Shown: positions 23,265 through 33,200, counted from the stretch's first letter. The stretch is 64,000 nt of DNA from Dysgonomonas sp. 520 (GCF_010501095.1 NZ_QVMP01000003.1:1-64000); one strand, 5' to 3'. Numbers and translations: made by a program. Notes: generated by a model from the sequence alone, not told the origin.

Positions 23265-23533
23265 TTTACTAATTGGTTAAAATTTATATTGTACTTGCAA
23301 ATTGGCATTGTTGCTTTTAATTATAAAGGGAAATGTCATATTTTAAGCAGTAAATATATTAGACTGAAACCTGAAAAACAATAAATATTTTGATTATTGC
23401 TCTATATAGTTTGTTGTTTGTAAAATAAAAAAATATAAACTGCGTTAATAATATAAAAATAAGGGTTAAAAAAACACTTAATAAAAATATACGCTTGTAT
23501 ATTGGCAATTATTATCAAAATCTAATCGAAAGA
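23265..23533. other. AT-rich intergenic region before the VTC-domain gene
   Basis: About 270 bp of very AT-rich DNA. I see no reading frame, no exact TAnnTTTG box and no strong hairpin. It should hold the promoter of the VTC/DUF4956 pair, but I cannot place it. Confidence 0.4.
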
Positions 23534-24307
23534 ATGACTAGACTTGCAGACCTTAAATTAAATAGTTTTGATAGTATTTCCTTATCTCAAATGGAAGATA
23601 TCAGATTAATGAAACGTATTGATAAAAAGTTTGTCTTGCCATTAAATTTATTACCTCAATTGCTAGACAGGCTTACGGTTGATTACGATATACAAGAAAT
23701 CGACGGGAAACGTTCGTTCGGGTACGCTACATTATATTACGATACTGCTGACTACGAAATGTATAGGGCTCACCAAAACGGCAAGCTCAATCGGCTGAAA
23801 GTAAGAACCCGTGAGTATGTCGATTCAAATCTTTGCTTTCTCGAAATAAAACGAAAATCGAACAAGGGAATAACCAAAAAAATAAGAATAAGTAGAAAAA
23901 CTCACGAATCTATACAGGAAGAAGAATCGTCTTCGTTTCTGTCGTCAAACTCTCCCTACTGTTCACGTTCGTTAGAAGGAAAGTTGTGGAGTCTTTATCA
24001 ACGTATAACCCTCGTGAATAAAGAAAAAACAGAACGGCTTACAATAGACCACAGCCTTTGCTTCCGAAACAGGTATACAGGAAAAAGCATATCGTTGCCC
24101 GAACTGGTTATCATAGAAATAAAAAAAAATCAGTCTTCATACTCCCCTGTGATGAACAGCCTGAACCAATTAAGGATAAGACCCAAGGGAATGAGTAAAT
24201 ATTGCCTTGGCGTTGCGCTTACAGAAAATCCTGAAAAAGTAAAGAAAAATTTATTTAAAGCTAAATTGTTAGGTATAAACAAAATAACCCCGTTTCAATA
24301 TGAATAA
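23534..24307 (+). CDS. VTC-domain protein (polyphosphate-polymerase-like)
   Basis: A 257-residue soluble protein, read from the ATG at 23534; the frame is open from a TTG at 23495 but the extra residues are unsupported. The VTC tunnel-fold features are visible: RLMKRIDKKFVLP near the N-terminus, FGYATLYYDTADYEMYRAHQNG in the middle, then RLKVRTREY, FLEIKRKSNKGITKKIRI and, near the end, LVIIEIKK. These alternating basic and acidic strands form the phosphate-binding tunnel in yeast Vtc4 and in related triphosphate tunnel enzymes. Whether this bacterial form makes polyphosphate is not established. It overlaps the DUF4956 gene by 8 bp, so the two are translationally coupled. Confidence 0.85.
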   Translation: MTRLADLKLNSFDSISLSQMEDIRLMKRIDKKFVLPLNLLPQLLDRLTVDYDIQEIDGKRSFGYATLYYDTADYEMYRAHQNGKLNRLKVRTREYVDSNLCFLEIKRKSNKGITKKIRISRKTHESIQEEESSSFLSSNSPYCSRSLEGKLWSLYQRITLVNKEKTERLTIDHSLCFRNRYTGKSISLPELVIIEIKKNQSSYSPVMNSLNQLRIRPKGMSKYCLGVALTENPEKVKKNLFKAKLLGINKITPFQYE

Positions 24308-24956
24308 CACACTCGATCTAATACACGAAGAGGCATTCTACAATCTGGTTGCTCGCTTTGTGTTCAATCTGGTTGTAACAGGTATCATAATTTGGTTTCT
24401 ATACTACAAGAAAACGCAGAGGAGAGACTATCTGTTCACTTTTTTTATGGTCAGCACAACCATTTTCTTAATGATATTTCTTCTCGATAGCGTGAAGATT
24501 CAGGTTGGATTTGCATTAGGTTTGTTTGCTATTTTCGGCATATTGCGATACCGAACCGATGCTCTTCCCGTGCGGGAAATGACGTATTTGTTTGCCATAA
24601 TAGGTATTTCAGTAATCAATGCGCTTAGTAATCATAAAGTTAGCATTGTTGAGTTGGTTTCCACCAATATTATTTTCATTGTTATGTTTTGGATATTGGA
24701 AACAACCCGAATAATAAAGCATACAGCCTGTAAACTGGTGATATACGAAAAAATAGATTTGATAAAACCAGAGCATCACAACGAAATGCTAAATGACCTT
24801 TGTGATAGAACCGGTTTGAAAATAGAACGTTTCGAGATAGGACAGGTCGATTTTTTGAAAGATATAGCTTATGTAAAAGTCTATTACACAACAAACGGGA
24901 AGGTGAACACAGCAGACAATATTGTCAAAACAGACGAGCATCTTAGTGATTCGTAA
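24300..24956 (+). CDS. DUF4956-family membrane protein
   Basis: A 218-residue inner-membrane protein with four or more hydrophobic segments (about 16-37, 45-63, 68-83, 96-112, 117-135) and a soluble C-terminal half. The block GLFAIFGILRYRTDALPVREMTYLF, where the RYR-T-x-x-x-P-V-R-E motif stands out, is the mark of the DUF4956 family. The C-terminal soluble part (about 145-218) looks like a small alpha/beta domain. Its start lies inside the VTC gene, and VTC/DUF4956 pairing is recurrent as far as I recall, so the two probably work together, for example as a membrane-coupled polymerase. No biochemical role is established. Confidence 0.82.
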   Translation: MNNTLDLIHEEAFYNLVARFVFNLVVTGIIIWFLYYKKTQRRDYLFTFFMVSTTIFLMIFLLDSVKIQVGFALGLFAIFGILRYRTDALPVREMTYLFAIIGISVINALSNHKVSIVELVSTNIIFIVMFWILETTRIIKHTACKLVIYEKIDLIKPEHHNEMLNDLCDRTGLKIERFEIGQVDFLKDIAYVKVYYTTNGKVNTADNIVKTDEHLSDS

Positions 24957-25023
24957 TATCGTTTGCAAGTTGTTCGCATCTGTTGTCAATTTATATCGAA
25001 TAAAGCGTTATTTGATTAATTTT

Positions 25024-25145
25024 ACACTCCTACTTTCGGATAAATGCAATTCATCCTTATATTTACAATCCCATGCGACGACAAGGTGTAAACTGACAAC
25101 TGTTATGTGTTTCCGGATGCTTTGTTACACTCAGTATGACAAAAG
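25024..25145. repeat. Modular hairpin repeat fragments, copy 4
   Basis: Within the 24957-25205 gap. CACTCCTACTTTCGGATAAATGCAATTCATCC holds a GGAT/ATCC-type stem, and AATCCCATGCGACGACA (25067-25083) is identical over 17 bp to 5491-5507 in copy 1. Further on, a segment near 25108-25136 (ending CTCAGTATGACAAA) resembles the inner half of the foldback element at 16711. The gap looks like a patch of decayed repeats; no promoter is clear. Confidence 0.6.
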
Positions 25146-25205
25146 AAAATCTTTGCGGTTTGTATAATTTGAGATAGCAATTAATATAATCAACTTAATG
25201 ATAAC

Positions 25206-25907
25206 ATGACAAAATACAGATTTTTTGTATCGTGCCTTTTTTTGTTTCTAGTGATAACGGCTAAAGGGCAATCGGACGATTTCGGTATCTGGTCGAATAT
25301 CGAGATAGAAAAAAAGATAAATAAAAAATGGGCTGTAAACGGAGAATTAGAGATGCGTACCAGAGAAAATTCTTCCGAAATAGCTCGTTGGGGGTTGAAG
25401 GTTGGCGGCGATTACAGCATTATAAAAGAGGTAAAAGTGGGACTAGCCTATCAATTTCTCTACTTTCACGATATTGAATACTGGGATTTTCAGCCACGCC
25501 ATCGCTTTATCGGATTTCTGCAAGGACGGAAAAAATGGGGCAATTTTGTGTTTTCGCTGCGTGAACGCTTCCAGACAACAACCAAGGACGACAGCGACCG
25601 GATAAAAAAGAGCGGAAAAAAGGATAAATACAAAACAAATCCTGAATGGAGTTGGCGCAACAGAATAAAAGTGGGATATGATATTCCCATGTGCAAATTT
25701 ACACCATCGTTGTCTTTCGAATCATTTTTTCAATTGAACAATCCGGATGGAAATGATTTTGACGGATTGCGCTATACATTATCACTGGCCTATAAGTTGA
25801 ACAAAAAACATACTATCGACTTGTCGGGAATACTAGACAAGGAGATTAATGTGAAAAACCCGGAAGACAAATATATCCTGAGTATCGGATATTCATATAG
25901 TTTCTGA
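25206..25907 (+). CDS. DUF2490-family outer-membrane beta-barrel protein
   Basis: A 233-residue exported protein with a signal peptide (1-21, ending AKGQ). It is built of alternating amphipathic strands with turns rich in charged residues (WSNIEIEKKINKKWAVNGELEMRTRENSSEIARW, in part; VKVGLAYQFLYFHD; NFVFSLRERFQT; YILSIGYSYSF) and ends in phenylalanine, as outer-membrane barrels do. This is the DUF2490 pattern. It follows VTC/DUF4956 after 249 bp of repeat DNA, so co-transcription is uncertain. Function unknown. Confidence 0.8.
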   Translation: MTKYRFFVSCLFLFLVITAKGQSDDFGIWSNIEIEKKINKKWAVNGELEMRTRENSSEIARWGLKVGGDYSIIKEVKVGLAYQFLYFHDIEYWDFQPRHRFIGFLQGRKKWGNFVFSLRERFQTTTKDDSDRIKKSGKKDKYKTNPEWSWRNRIKVGYDIPMCKFTPSLSFESFFQLNNPDGNDFDGLRYTLSLAYKLNKKHTIDLSGILDKEINVKNPEDKYILSIGYSYSF

Positions 25908-25920
25908 TTAATGCGAATCA

Positions 25921-26057
25921 GGATTTGATATACCTCACCCTAACCCTCTCCAAAAGAGAGGGTGGGAGGGGGTAGTTTGATTGTAGGGGCAGGCTTCTAG
26001 TCTGTCCGAAAGTAGGGATGTAAAATTTTACGCCCTCATGGCAACAATTTAAACCAA
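25921..26057. repeat. Modular hairpin repeat (MITE-like), copy 5
   Basis: Fills most of the 25908-26112 gap. Contains CCCTCTC-CAAAA-GAGAGGG, then the GGGCAGGCTTCTAGTCTGTCC variant, then GGGATGTAAAATTTTACGCCC, and ends CAATTTAAACCAA (to 26057), the same right end as copy 1. The left end is not clear. The several mismatches in the stems suggest an older copy. Confidence 0.75.
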
Positions 26058-26112
26058 TATTTTTCAAATGCTAATTGGCATGATTAATAAAAACATAACA
26101 TTAGAATAAGCT

Positions 26113-27894
26113 ATGAAAAGAATTTATTTTTTTATGTCGTGTATCTTGCTTCTATCCATTTTTTCGTGTAGCAAAGATGACAATCCTGTTGTTGATGGGA
26201 CTAATCCCGAGAATAATGAAGTAGATATAAAGGCTCCGTTCGAAACGAATCCTAAAGACACGGTTTTCTCTAATGCCGTTGTGATCACATATTCTATGGA
26301 TAAGATAGTTATAGACAACCCTTATCAGAACGATGGCGTTAGCATTGCTGTTAATGGTGGCGATGTGGTGGTGACTTCAACAGTTGTTGACACTGAAATA
26401 AACTACGTGCTTTCCGGTTCACACACAGACGGGTCGTTCAAAGTATATAGCGACTACAAATTCGGATTGGGACTGAATGGTGTCAGCCTGATTAAATCGG
26501 ATGGACCCGCCATAAATATACAATCGGGGAAGAAGGTATCTGTTTATTTGGTAGGAGAGACTAATAACCGCCTGATCGACAACAATATTTATGCTCCGGG
26601 CAATGGCGAGGAAGATATGAAAGCTACTTTTTTCAGCGAAGGTCAATTGATATTCAACGGAAACGGCAATCTCGTTCTGAAAGGATATAACAGGCATGCC
26701 ATTTGCAGCGACGACTACATCCATGTCGGAAGTGGAAATATCACAATACAAAGTGCCTATAAAGACGGTATACATGTTAACGATTATTTTGTGATGGACG
26801 GGGGTGTACTGGACATTAAATCGACAAACGACGGTATTGAATGTGAAAGAGGTTACATCGAATTGAATGAAGGGAAATTAACCATAAATTGCGGAGGCGA
26901 CGGTGTTTTATCTACTTACAATGAAACAGGAATAGATATTTCGAGTCATATAACACTTGCCACAGATATAACTGTTAATGCCCGCGGACAAAAATCGGCC
27001 GGAATCAGGACAAAAAAGGGAAAGGTGTATGTAAATTCCGGAAATATTGATATAAAAACTACAGGAATAGCAGCAAAAGCCTTTAAAGTGGCAGGAGATA
27101 TGGAAGTTTACGGAGGAGACGTGACGCTGACTACTACGGGTAATACATTTTACGACAAAAGCGATGAAGGTTTGTCTTCGGCTGCAGGAATAAAATGCGA
27201 TGAAAACCTGATCATCAAACAGGGTGTACTTTCCATAACAAGCTCCGGTTCGGGAGGAAAAGGCATCAATGTCGACGGCAACCTGACCATCGACGATGGC
27301 GAGCTAAACATAACAACATCGGGAGAAGAATATAAACACAGTTCGGGTAGTGCCGAGGCGAAAGCTATTACAAGCAAAGGAAACATCGAAATTAATGGAG
27401 GAAACGTATATGGATACAGTGCAACTGGCAATGCTATTGATGCGAACGGAACATTAACCATCACAGATGGAGTTATTGTGGCGTCAGGTGCAACATCGTC
27501 GGGAAGTGGTTTCGATTGTGGCAGCAACACGTTTAAGATTACGGGTGGTGTTATTTTGGGCATCGGAGGCGTGAGCAGTATTCCTGCGCCATCGGTTAGC
27601 ACACAGCGATCTGTTGTTTATGAAGGTTCAGGATCAGCCAATCAGCTTATTCATATAGAATCTAACAGTGGGGCACCCGTACTGACATACAAGATTCCAC
27701 AAAATTACAAACAAATGACATTATTATTTAGTAATCCTGACTTTGCTGAAAATGCAGGCTATACTATATACACGGGTGGAAGCGTTTCGGGTGGAAACGA
27801 TTTTCACGGATTATATACAGGTGCAACTTATACTAAGGGAACTTCTATTCAGACATTTACTACTGACTTAATGGTGACAGTAGTAGGTAAATAG
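26113..27894 (+). CDS. Cthe_2159-like right-handed beta-helix lipoprotein
   Basis: A 593-residue lipoprotein (lipobox IFSCSK, Cys19). The mature part is a long series of short repeats of the form G-x-L-x-I-x-x-x-x-D-G-I (for example GVLDIKSTNDGIECE, GKLTINCGGDGVLST, GVLSITSSGSGGKGI, GELNITTSGEEYK, GNVYGYSATGNAIDA), which is the parallel beta-helix pattern of the Cthe_2159 carbohydrate-binding family; the founding member binds polygalacturonate and cellulose. An N-terminal segment (about 55-170) has YSMDKIVIDNP and a nested-beta motif. Genes of this type are often near VTC, DUF4956 and CotH genes, as here. No catalytic residues are visible. It probably sits on the cell surface or in the periplasm. 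Confidence 0.8.
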   Translation: MKRIYFFMSCILLLSIFSCSKDDNPVVDGTNPENNEVDIKAPFETNPKDTVFSNAVVITYSMDKIVIDNPYQNDGVSIAVNGGDVVVTSTVVDTEINYVLSGSHTDGSFKVYSDYKFGLGLNGVSLIKSDGPAINIQSGKKVSVYLVGETNNRLIDNNIYAPGNGEEDMKATFFSEGQLIFNGNGNLVLKGYNRHAICSDDYIHVGSGNITIQSAYKDGIHVNDYFVMDGGVLDIKSTNDGIECERGYIELNEGKLTINCGGDGVLSTYNETGIDISSHITLATDITVNARGQKSAGIRTKKGKVYVNSGNIDIKTTGIAAKAFKVAGDMEVYGGDVTLTTTGNTFYDKSDEGLSSAAGIKCDENLIIKQGVLSITSSGSGGKGINVDGNLTIDDGELNITTSGEEYKHSSGSAEAKAITSKGNIEINGGNVYGYSATGNAIDANGTLTITDGVIVASGATSSGSGFDCGSNTFKITGGVILGIGGVSSIPAPSVSTQRSVVYEGSGSANQLIHIESNSGAPVLTYKIPQNYKQMTLLFSNPDFAENAGYTIYTGGSVSGGNDFHGLYTGATYTKGTSIQTFTTDLMVTVVGK

Positions 27895-27910
27895 AAGATC
27901 ATCCATATAA

Positions 27911-27950
27911 AAAGGATTGTGGTTAGTTATTAATCACAATCCTTTTTTTC
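27911..27950 (+). terminator. Rho-independent terminator
   Basis: Stem AAAGGATTGTG (27911-27921) and CACAATCCTTT (27935-27945) with a 13-nt loop and a long T run, 16 bp after the beta-helix gene stop. Confidence 0.9.
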
Positions 27951-28001
27951 TTTTACAAGTAATATTTTTTCGCTCTTATTTTTTAATTATAAAAAAATAA
28001 T

Positions 28002-28009
28002 TATCTTTG
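28002..28009 (+). promoter_or_regulatory. -7 box for tRNA-Asn
   Basis: TATCTTTG, an exact TAnnTTTG match, in otherwise AT-only DNA, 83 bp before the mature tRNA 5' end. T-rich DNA lies at the -33 position. Confidence 0.55.
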
Positions 28010-28091
28010 CGCCTGTAAAAATGGTTTTCAAATATTATTGGTTGAAGCCATAGAGAAATAAGTAAATAAAAAAAGTACAAATATTACCAAT

Positions 28092-28165
28092 TCTTCCTTA
28101 GCTCAGTCGGTTAGAGCATCTGACTGTTAATCAGAGGGTCCTTGGTTCAAGTCCAAGAGGAAGAG
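28092..28165 (+). tRNA. tRNA-Asn (anticodon GTT)
   Basis: Complete cloverleaf: acceptor stem TCTTCCT (28092-28098) with AGGAAGA (28158-28164); D arm with GCTCAGTCGGTTAGAGC; anticodon stem TCTGA/TCAGA around loop CTGTTAA, with GTT at 28126-28128; T arm CTTGG-TTCAAGT-CCAAG (28141-28157); discriminator G. CCA is not encoded. A rho-independent hairpin follows 10 bp later. The 3' half is repeated 23 kb away at 51366. Confidence 0.97.
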
Positions 28166-28223
28166 CAAGAAAGACAGCCACTTACAATACAATGCAAGTG
28201 GCTGTTTCTTTTTGTTGCACACG
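28124..28223 (+). repeat. attL-like direct repeat (3' half of tRNA-Asn plus terminator)
   Basis: From the anticodon loop (CTGTTAA) to TTGCACACG, about 100 bp matching 51366-51468 at roughly 90% with a few substitutions and short indels. The breakpoint in the anticodon loop is one of the usual crossover sites of tRNA-targeting tyrosine recombinases. TTGCACAC and its inverted form (GTGTGCA near 28241) flank the end, possibly recombinase arm sites. Inference: left end of a genomic island. Confidence 0.7.
28175..28213 (+). terminator. Terminator of tRNA-Asn
   Basis: Stem CAGCCACTT (28175-28183) and AAGTGGCTG (28196-28204) followed by TTTCTTTTTG. The same hairpin is carried in the distal copy of the repeat. 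Nothing else is evident between it and the aldolase gene stop at 28304. Confidence 0.85.
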
Positions 28224-28303
28224 CCTTATATTTATTTACCGGTGTGCAGGTGTTAAATACGGCAAGACTGACAATTTCATGTTAAGTAAAGGAAGAGCAA
28301 AAA

Positions 28304-29215
28304 TTATCCCATTTTATTGCAATACGAATAAAATTCCAGACATTCCAGCTCGTTCAGAAATTCCGTTTCTTGCTCATTGCTTAAATTGGATACCGGAGGT
28401 CGATATGCACCAAGATCCAAACCTGTAGCCTTCATAAAGGCTTTTCCTGTTCCTCCTCCATATTTATTCAACAAGCAAATCAGTTTGTTCGCTTTTAGTT
28501 GAAACTCTTGCGCACCCAACATATCCTTCTGTGCATAATATTCGAACACTTTATTATATATAGGTGCCATATAACCATATGTGCTGCCAACGGCCCCTTG
28601 GGCACCCATAGCTAAAGCTCCCAAAAGCATTTCGTCTCGCCCCCAGAGTATATCGTATTTTTTATTTTTGAAATCGAGGCAAAGCTGATAATCCATCAGG
28701 TTTTCGTAAGTGTATTTTATGCCTGCAAAATTAGGCAACTTGCCATCAATCTCCTCCAATAAGTCTATCATCGGGAAATAGGCATTTGTGAAAGAAGGAA
28801 TATGATAATAGAAAAATGGCATATCCGGAACGCTTGACGCCACATCAATACAGAAATCAGATAACGCTTTAACGTTGGCAGCCTTAAAATAATAAGGAGC
28901 GGTGAGAGATATGGCATCAAGATCACATTCTTTAGCCAATAATGCCAACTCAATACATTCTTCAACACACGTACCGCCCAAAAATGCGATAACCTTAAAA
29001 TCGGCTGTTTTGTATTTTGCCCATTCTTTAAAAAGGATTCTCTTCTCGTCCATTGTCAGAGCCGAACTTTCACCGGTTGTTCCACAAATAAAAACCCCGC
29101 TGATTTTATTGTTCTTATACATATAGGCCTGTCGTTCTATCATCGACAAGTTCAATTTTCCTAATTTGTCAAATGCCGTAAATGGGGCTACAATTAAACC
29201 CTTAATTTTTTTCAT
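28304..29215 (-). CDS. N-acetylneuraminate-lyase-like aldolase (DHDPS/NAL superfamily)
   Basis: Cytoplasmic Schiff-base aldolase of 303 residues. Family motifs: GLIVAPFTAFD at the N-terminus, GTTGES (45-50) which binds the pyruvate carboxylate, Tyr137 in FFYYHIPSF, and the Schiff-base Lys167 in FAGIKYTYEN. The YYHIP motif is that of N-acetylneuraminate lyases rather than dihydrodipicolinate synthases, so it probably cleaves a sialic acid or another 2-keto-3-deoxy acid to pyruvate and an aldose. It is the first island gene after tRNA-Asn, convergent with it, and divergent from the FadR-type regulator and PUL2. A sialate O-acetylesterase in the same locus supports sialic acid, but no N-acetylmannosamine epimerase or kinase gene is seen in the window; a KDG-type aldolase is the alternative. 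Confidence 0.82.
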   Translation of the reverse strand: MKKIKGLIVAPFTAFDKLGKLNLSMIERQAYMYKNNKISGVFICGTTGESSALTMDEKRILFKEWAKYKTADFKVIAFLGGTCVEECIELALLAKECDLDAISLTAPYYFKAANVKALSDFCIDVASSVPDMPFFYYHIPSFTNAYFPMIDLLEEIDGKLPNFAGIKYTYENLMDYQLCLDFKNKKYDILWGRDEMLLGALAMGAQGAVGSTYGYMAPIYNKVFEYYAQKDMLGAQEFQLKANKLICLLNKYGGGTGKAFMKATGLDLGAYRPPVSNLSNEQETEFLNELECLEFYSYCNKMG

Positions 29216-29277
29216 GATATTTAAATATTATATTAATAAGTACTACATATCTATTATAGAATATTACATATTTACAG

Positions 29278-29389
29278 CAAAAGTAGCTAAAAAACATTTA
29301 TAGATACTACATAATACATGATATAAAACATATTTTACATATATTAACATTATATTAAGTATTATGTATTACCTAATAATCTATATTTG
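29278..29389. promoter_or_regulatory. Divergent promoters and candidate FadR-type operator
   Basis: Two exact -7 boxes face outward: TACTTTTG on the minus strand (29278-29285) for the aldolase and TATATTTG on the plus strand (29382-29389) for the regulator. Between them, TACATAATAC (29308-29317) and GTATTATGTA (29359-29368) form a perfect inverted 10-bp pair, and a related TACTACATA lies near 29240. These are good candidates for binding by the FadR-family protein encoded next. Confidence 0.55.
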
Positions 29390-29411
29390 TCATACAATAA
29401 AACAAAATACT

Positions 29412-30116
29412 ATGGACAATACAGATCTGAGTCTTGTGGAGCAAATTCAAAGAAGAATACTTCAATATATAGATGAAAACGAAATCCAGAAAGGAGAAAC
29501 TCTGCCTAAAGAAAATGAACTGGCTGATATTTTGGGAGTAAGCCGTGTGGTTGTGAGAGAAGCATTGAGTAGCTTGAGAACCTTGGGGTTTATTGAAACT
29601 AAACGCAAAAAAGGAACAGTTCTGACATCGCCCGACGTTTTTGGAACGATGAAGATAATTGTCAATTCCGGAGTTCTCGATATCGATTCATTAAGAGATC
29701 TTTACGAACTGCGCTTAATGCTGGAAATTGGCATGGCCGATTTTCTTTTCCTTAAAAAGAAACCCGAACATATTAGTCTGCTTGAACAAATTGTAGAACA
29801 GGAACAGGGTACCACCTCTACCGAAGAATCGATACAATTGGATATTCTTTTTCACAAAACTCTGTATAGTATTGTCGGGAACAAAGGACTTGAGAGTTTT
29901 CAAAAGTTATTGGGTAAACTGTTTGCCGTATACGCACCTCGCCCCGACAACTATATAATTAAACAAATAATAACACATGCGGGTTTGGTTGAGGTTTTAA
30001 GAACCGGAACTCCGGATTCGTTCCGAACAGCAATGAGATTGCACTTAAACACTCAGTTTGAAAATATGGAAGAGATAATGCAAAAAGCGGATAATTCCAA
30101 AACGAAACTTGATTAA
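29412..30116 (+). CDS. FadR-subfamily GntR transcriptional regulator
   Basis: A 234-residue regulator, read from the ATG at 29412. The N-terminal winged helix (about 5-75) has VEQIQRRILQYIDENEI, the canonical GETLPKENELADILGVSRVVVREALSSL, and GFIETKRKKGTVL. The C-terminal all-helical FCD domain starts near 85 (LRDLYELRLMLEIGMADF) and has the metal/ligand positions of the family (LDILFHKTLYSIVGN; RTAMRLHLNTQFENM, where D, H and H residues recur). FCD members bind sugar acids, sialic acid or pyruvate-derived ligands. It stands between the divergently read aldolase and PUL2 and probably represses both until its ligand is present. Confidence 0.9.
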   Translation: MDNTDLSLVEQIQRRILQYIDENEIQKGETLPKENELADILGVSRVVVREALSSLRTLGFIETKRKKGTVLTSPDVFGTMKIIVNSGVLDIDSLRDLYELRLMLEIGMADFLFLKKKPEHISLLEQIVEQEQGTTSTEESIQLDILFHKTLYSIVGNKGLESFQKLLGKLFAVYAPRPDNYIIKQIITHAGLVEVLRTGTPDSFRTAMRLHLNTQFENMEEIMQKADNSKTKLD

Positions 30117-30285
30117 ACAAAGAAAAGAAAAATTACCTTCTTTTTAATATTAACCTATAAATCTGTACTTTATGAATGTGAAAAAATAGCCTTGTTTTAA
30201 CAAAAAAGAGAAGGAGAGACTTCCACTCTCTCCCTCTTCTTGAAAAGAAATCGTTTAGTTACAAATTTCCAAACAATCTACAAAT

Positions 30286-33200
30286 ATGCATAAAAAATTT
30301 CATTTAATCATTCTGTTAATAGTATTTTGTGCTACTAATACATTGTATTCGCAAGATGGAAAAATCTCGGTTAGTGGCAACATTATGGAAGATCCCGATA
30401 TGCCATTGCCGGGTGTAAGTGTCATCGTAAAAGGTACATCAACAGGTACTGTGTCCGGACTGGATGGCGAATTTAAACTCGATGTATCTCCCGGTGCAAC
30501 AATCATTTTCTCTTTTCTCGGATACGAAACTCAGGAAATAAAAGTAAGCAATAGCCGGACAAATCTTAATATCATTTTAAAATCCTCATCAAAGATTCTT
30601 GACGAAACCGTTATCGTAGGGTATGGTACACAATCAAGAAGAACTCTGACTTCATCCGTAACTAAAGTGGGTGGCGAGGCCATCGAAAACATACCCATCA
30701 CAGCCGTTGGCGATGGGTTGAAAGGTAAAATGGCCGGAGTGCGAGTACATTCAAACAACAACACACCGGGTGCAGACCCATCTTTCACCATCCGTGGAGG
30801 GTCTTCTATCAATAAAACAAATGCCCCATTAGTTTTGATTGACGGAGTTGAAAGGGAATTGTCAGGAGTTAACCCAAACGACGTTGAATCTATCGAAGTG
30901 TTGAAAGATGCAGCATCCACAGCTATCTATGGAGCACGAGCGTCGAACGGGGTTGTTCTTATTACTACAAAAAAAGGAACCCGCAATAGTGCACCTCGCA
31001 TTACGTTCGATTTAAATTTTGCCCTTCAACAGGCTGAAAGTAAAATAGACCTGATGAATGCCAGAGACTACATCAACACCGTGCGCCCGGCAGTAGCTGT
31101 AAGTCCCTATCCTAAAAGGAACGATATTTCCGGCTTTTCGGCAAGTTCGGGAAATGATGCAAATTCACTCTATTCAACACGTTACCTGAATGACGGAGAA
31201 ACTATTCCTGCGGGATATCAGTCGATGGTTGATCCTCTCGACCCAACCAAGACCCTTATCTTTCAGGATAATAATATGCAGGATTTGTTATATCGGACAA
31301 CTACCTGGCAAAATTATTACGTAGGCATTGACGGAGGAACCGAATCGATGCGTTATTCTGCAAGTATTGGTTACCTTGACGATGATGGTATTGCACGCGG
31401 AACAGGATATACCCGAATGAGTGCGAAAGCTAATACCGACATACAGATTAGCAGAAAGTTAAGCGCAACTATGGGGTTTGTTTATTCAAGAACAACATCT
31501 AATCAGTTTTCCAGCCAGATGAATGAAATATCAAGGGCGTTGGCAAACCCATCTACTCAGAAACTATACTACGAAGATGGAACACCAACACCCGGATACA
31601 ATGCCGCTTCTCCAAATCCGTTATGGACTGAACACATGAAACAAAGAGATGACCAACGGAATATTGTATCTCTCTTCGGAGAAATAAATTATTTCATTCT
31701 CGAAAATCTTAAAGCCAATGTTCAAGCATCATATTATAACAATACATACGATTACGATGCTTTCGAAAAGGCTAATGAATTTAACGGACTTCGTCCCGTA
31801 ACCTCACGATTTCAGAAAAGAGAAAGAACCAAAATTGATGGATATCTGACTTACAATAAAACGTTGTTCAATAGACACAATTTGTCTGCCATGGCAGGTT
31901 TTTCTTATCAGAAGCAAGACTATAAAGAATTCAGTGCATCTGCCGATGGTGGTAGTTCTGACAAAATCCCTACATTAAGTGCTTCTCCCAACAAAAAAAG
32001 TGCAGACAGTAAATATGACGAGATTGCCCTTGCAGGAGCCTTTGGGCGTTTGACTTACGATTTTGATAAGAAATATCTGTTCTCAGCCACTTTCCGTCAG
32101 GATGGTTCATCACTTTTTGCCAAAGGTCACCGATGGGGATTTTTCCCCGGAGCATCGGTAGGATGGATAATGAGCGAAGAGACATTCATGAAGAATATTC
32201 CGGTTATCAATTTTCTTAAATGGCGTGTCAGTTACGGACAAACAGGTAATAACAATATAGGAATGTATGATGCCTTAGGAAGTTATGCAGCAACATCCCA
32301 ATATAACGGGGCCTCAGGTATCACCCCATCCAAAATGCCTAATAACGATCTCAAGTGGGAAACAACAACACAATTGGATGCGGGATTCGATATCAGCCTG
32401 TTAAGAAACAGAATATCTCTAAGAGTAGATTACTTCAACAAAATAACGGATGACCTTCTATTTACCAAAAAACTTCCTAATACCGCGGGTTTTGGTTCTG
32501 TTGAAATGAACTTAGGAAAAGTAAGATTCCGAGGATTTGACATAGAGCTGGTTACCAGAAATATTGATACGAAAGACTTCACATGGGAATCGAAAATAAA
32601 TTGGAGCTATGTTAAAAACAAGGTGTTGAGGATGCCTGATAACGGAAACGACAGGAACCGTGAAGATGGAATCAGACTAGATGACGGCACTATGTTTGGC
32701 GGAAGAGCCGAAGGAGAATCTTTATATGGATATTATGGCTACAAAGTAGAAAAAATACTTCAAAATGATGAAGAAGCTGCAAATGCAAGATATGACGAAC
32801 AAGCCAATGGATGGAGTATTACAGACAATAAACGGGAGAAAGGTCGTAAATCTCCGGGCGATTATGAATGGGTTGACAGAGACGGAGATGGTAAAATTAC
32901 AGCCAAAGATGTTTTCAAATTAGGTGTAACGGTGCCACACACAACCGGAGGATTAAATAACTCCTTCAGATATAAAGATTTTTCTCTTAATATATTCTTG
33001 GATTGGGCTATCGGGCACTCAATAAATGACAACAGCTATATGCGTTATTTTATGAATACATTCTCATACAACTATGCTTTGGCTGAAGATGTGAAAAAAT
33101 GTTGGAAACAAGAGGGCGATAATACTAAATATGCCCGTTTCACACCGGACGACCCTAACGATGGAAACCGCAACTTCACGCGAACATCTAATGTCTTTAA

